From: Streptomyces sp. NBC_01446
GTDB lineage: Bacteria; Actinomycetota; Actinomycetes; Streptomycetales; Streptomycetaceae
Direction: 5' to 3'
NCBI RefSeq assembly: GCF_026340095.1
Contig: NZ_JAPEPO010000001.1
Span: forward strand, 2,386,501-2,450,500
Length of the DNA stretch: 64,000 bases
Under the pieces are notes generated by a model, which saw only the letters and a list, made by a program, of their open reading frames with translations, was not told the origin of the DNA and made no database searches. Position 1 is the first letter of the stretch. Every line of letters starts with the position of its first letter. Of the stretch, positions 63,077 through 64,000 are shown piece after piece. The position numbers and the translations under genes were made by a program.

Positions 63077-64000
63077 ATGAAGAACACACACACCCCGTAC
63101 GCATCGACCCGGCTGTCCCACCTCGACGTCCTGGTCTCCGGCGCCAGCGTCGCCGGCCCCGCCGTCGCCCTCGCCCTGTCCCTCCACGGAGCCCGCGTCA
63201 CCGTCGTCGAGAAGGCCGCCGCACTGCGCGAGGGCGGATTCGCGGTCGACTTCCGCGGCTGGGTGCACCGCACGGTCCTGACCGCCCTCGGCATCCACGA
63301 CGACATCCACGCGCGCCAGACCCGCATGGGCCGCCAGACGGTCGTCGACGCCGACGGCACCCCGCGCGTCGACCTGCCGGCGGAGCTGATGAGCGGCGAC
63401 GTGGAGATCTTCCGCGGGGACCTCGCCCACATCCTGTACGAGCACAGCAGGGACACCGTGGAGTACGTCTTCGGTGACTCGATCGCCACCCTGACCGAGG
63501 ACGACCGCGGGGTCGACGTCACCTTCGAGCGCGCGGCACCCCGCCGCTTCGACCTCGTCGTGGCGGCCGACGGACTGCACTCCCCCACCCGACGCCTCGT
63601 GTTCGGCGACGAGTCCCGCTATCTGCGGTTCCTCGACCACTACGTGGCCGGCTTCGGCATCCCCAACCACCTGGGCCTCGACCGCACCGGCCGGCTGTAC
63701 AGCGACCCGGGCCGGGCGGTCTCCGTCAGCAACTACGACGGTGACCCGGATCGCGCGGGCGCGCTCCTGGTGTTCCGCTCCGAGCCTCTCGACCACGACC
63801 GCAGGGACGTGCATCAGCAGAAGCGGATCCTCGCGGAGCGGTTCGCGGGGATGGGCTGGGAGGCGCCGCGGGTCCTCAAGGCGCTGGAGGACGCGGACGA
63901 CCTGTACTTCGACGCCATCGCGCAGATCCACGTCGACCGGCTCACCAAAGGCCGGGTGGTCCTGCTCGGCGACGCCGGGTACGGCGCCACGATGGGCGGC
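63077..64000 (+). CDS. FAD-dependent monooxygenase (partial)
   Basis: At least 308 residues; it runs off the window end. The FAD-binding Rossmann motif DVLVSGASVAGPAVALALSLHGARVTVVEK is near the N-terminus, RFDLVVAADGLHSPTRRLVFGD (the DG motif) near residue 157, and GRVVLLGDAGYGATMGG, the second FAD contact (GD motif), at the cut end. It fits the PHBH/aromatic-hydroxylase group. The substrate is unknown. It lies in the same direction as the SARP gene. Confidence 0.88.
   Translation, partial: MKNTHTPYASTRLSHLDVLVSGASVAGPAVALALSLHGARVTVVEKAAALREGGFAVDFRGWVHRTVLTALGIHDDIHARQTRMGRQTVVDADGTPRVDLPAELMSGDVEIFRGDLAHILYEHSRDTVEYVFGDSIATLTEDDRGVDVTFERAAPRRFDLVVAADGLHSPTRRLVFGDESRYLRFLDHYVAGFGIPNHLGLDRTGRLYSDPGRAVSVSNYDGDPDRAGALLVFRSEPLDHDRRDVHQQKRILAERFAGMGWEAPRVLKALEDADDLYFDAIAQIHVDRLTKGRVVLLGDAGYGATMGG

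Overview
The window is a chromosomal segment of a Streptomyces species. The evidence is the very high GC content with strong third-position GC bias, frequent GTG starts, the developmental regulators whiG and nsdA, the four-gene signal peptidase cluster sipWXYZ, and a gene order that, from memory, matches the conserved core of Streptomyces coelicolor from about SCO5564 (rpmB) to SCO5625 (tsf), read in reverse here. No tRNA, rRNA, CRISPR array, transposase or integrase was seen.

Layout. (1) 0.2-3.6 kb: tsf and rpsB (minus strand), a secreted M23-like protein and a TetR regulator. (2) 3.7-9.1 kb: the sporulation sigma factor whiG, dprA, a ComM-type ATPase, a YraN-type nuclease, a DUF2469 protein and a Nudix hydrolase, all on the minus strand. 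(3) 9.1-12.6 kb: four type I signal peptidases in tandem. (4) 12.6-16.1 kb: the rpsP-khpA-rimM-trmD-rplS translation block and a SprT-like zinc protein. (5) 16.4-20.9 kb: an archaeal/eukaryal-type prolyl-tRNA synthetase, a methyltransferase and an FtsH-type protease. (6) 21.0-28.7 kb: an eight-gene plus-strand operon homologous to the poorly characterised Escherichia coli yhfSTUVWXYZ cluster, sitting between ftsH2 and ffh. (7) 28.8-36.5 kb: ffh, the nitrogen cluster glnD-glnK-amtB, and nsdA. (8) 37.0-43.3 kb: a primase/polymerase-like protein, ftsY, an NCS1 permease, a luciferase-like oxidoreductase and a GlcP-type glucose permease. (9) 43.6-57.4 kb: smc, a small coiled-coil gene, acyP, a CAP-domain protein, an HxlR regulator, and mutM-rnc-rpmF-DUF177-DivIVA-like-coaD-rsmD-recG. 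(10) 57.7-64.0 kb: a DAK2-domain protein, rpmB, an AfsR-like SARP regulator and the start of an FAD monooxygenase.

Most genes are housekeeping: translation, signal-recognition targeting (ffh, ftsY), protein export (sip genes), nitrogen sensing (GlnD modifies GlnK, which gates AmtB), chromosome organisation (smc) and repair (mutM, recG, dprA).

The accessory part of most interest is the yhf operon. It encodes two regulators (YhfZ, YhfY), a membrane transporter (YhfT), a small partner (YhfU), a phosphotriesterase-homology hydrolase (Php), two PLP enzymes of different folds (YhfS, YhfX) and a phosphopentomutase-like enzyme (YhfW). The catalytic residues are intact throughout. A 24-bp operator-like dyad lies inside the promoter in front of yhfZ, and a second copy lies in front of yhfY. 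This suggests YhfZ controls both its own gene and a complete, inducible catabolic or salvage pathway whose substrate is unknown. Other signals worth attention are an 11-bp-period repeat upstream of the SARP gene, paired palindromes upstream of glcP, a 34-bp dyad upstream of the CAP-domain gene, a hairpin that masks a ribosome binding site, and a Gln/Tyr-rich tail on the DivIVA-like protein.
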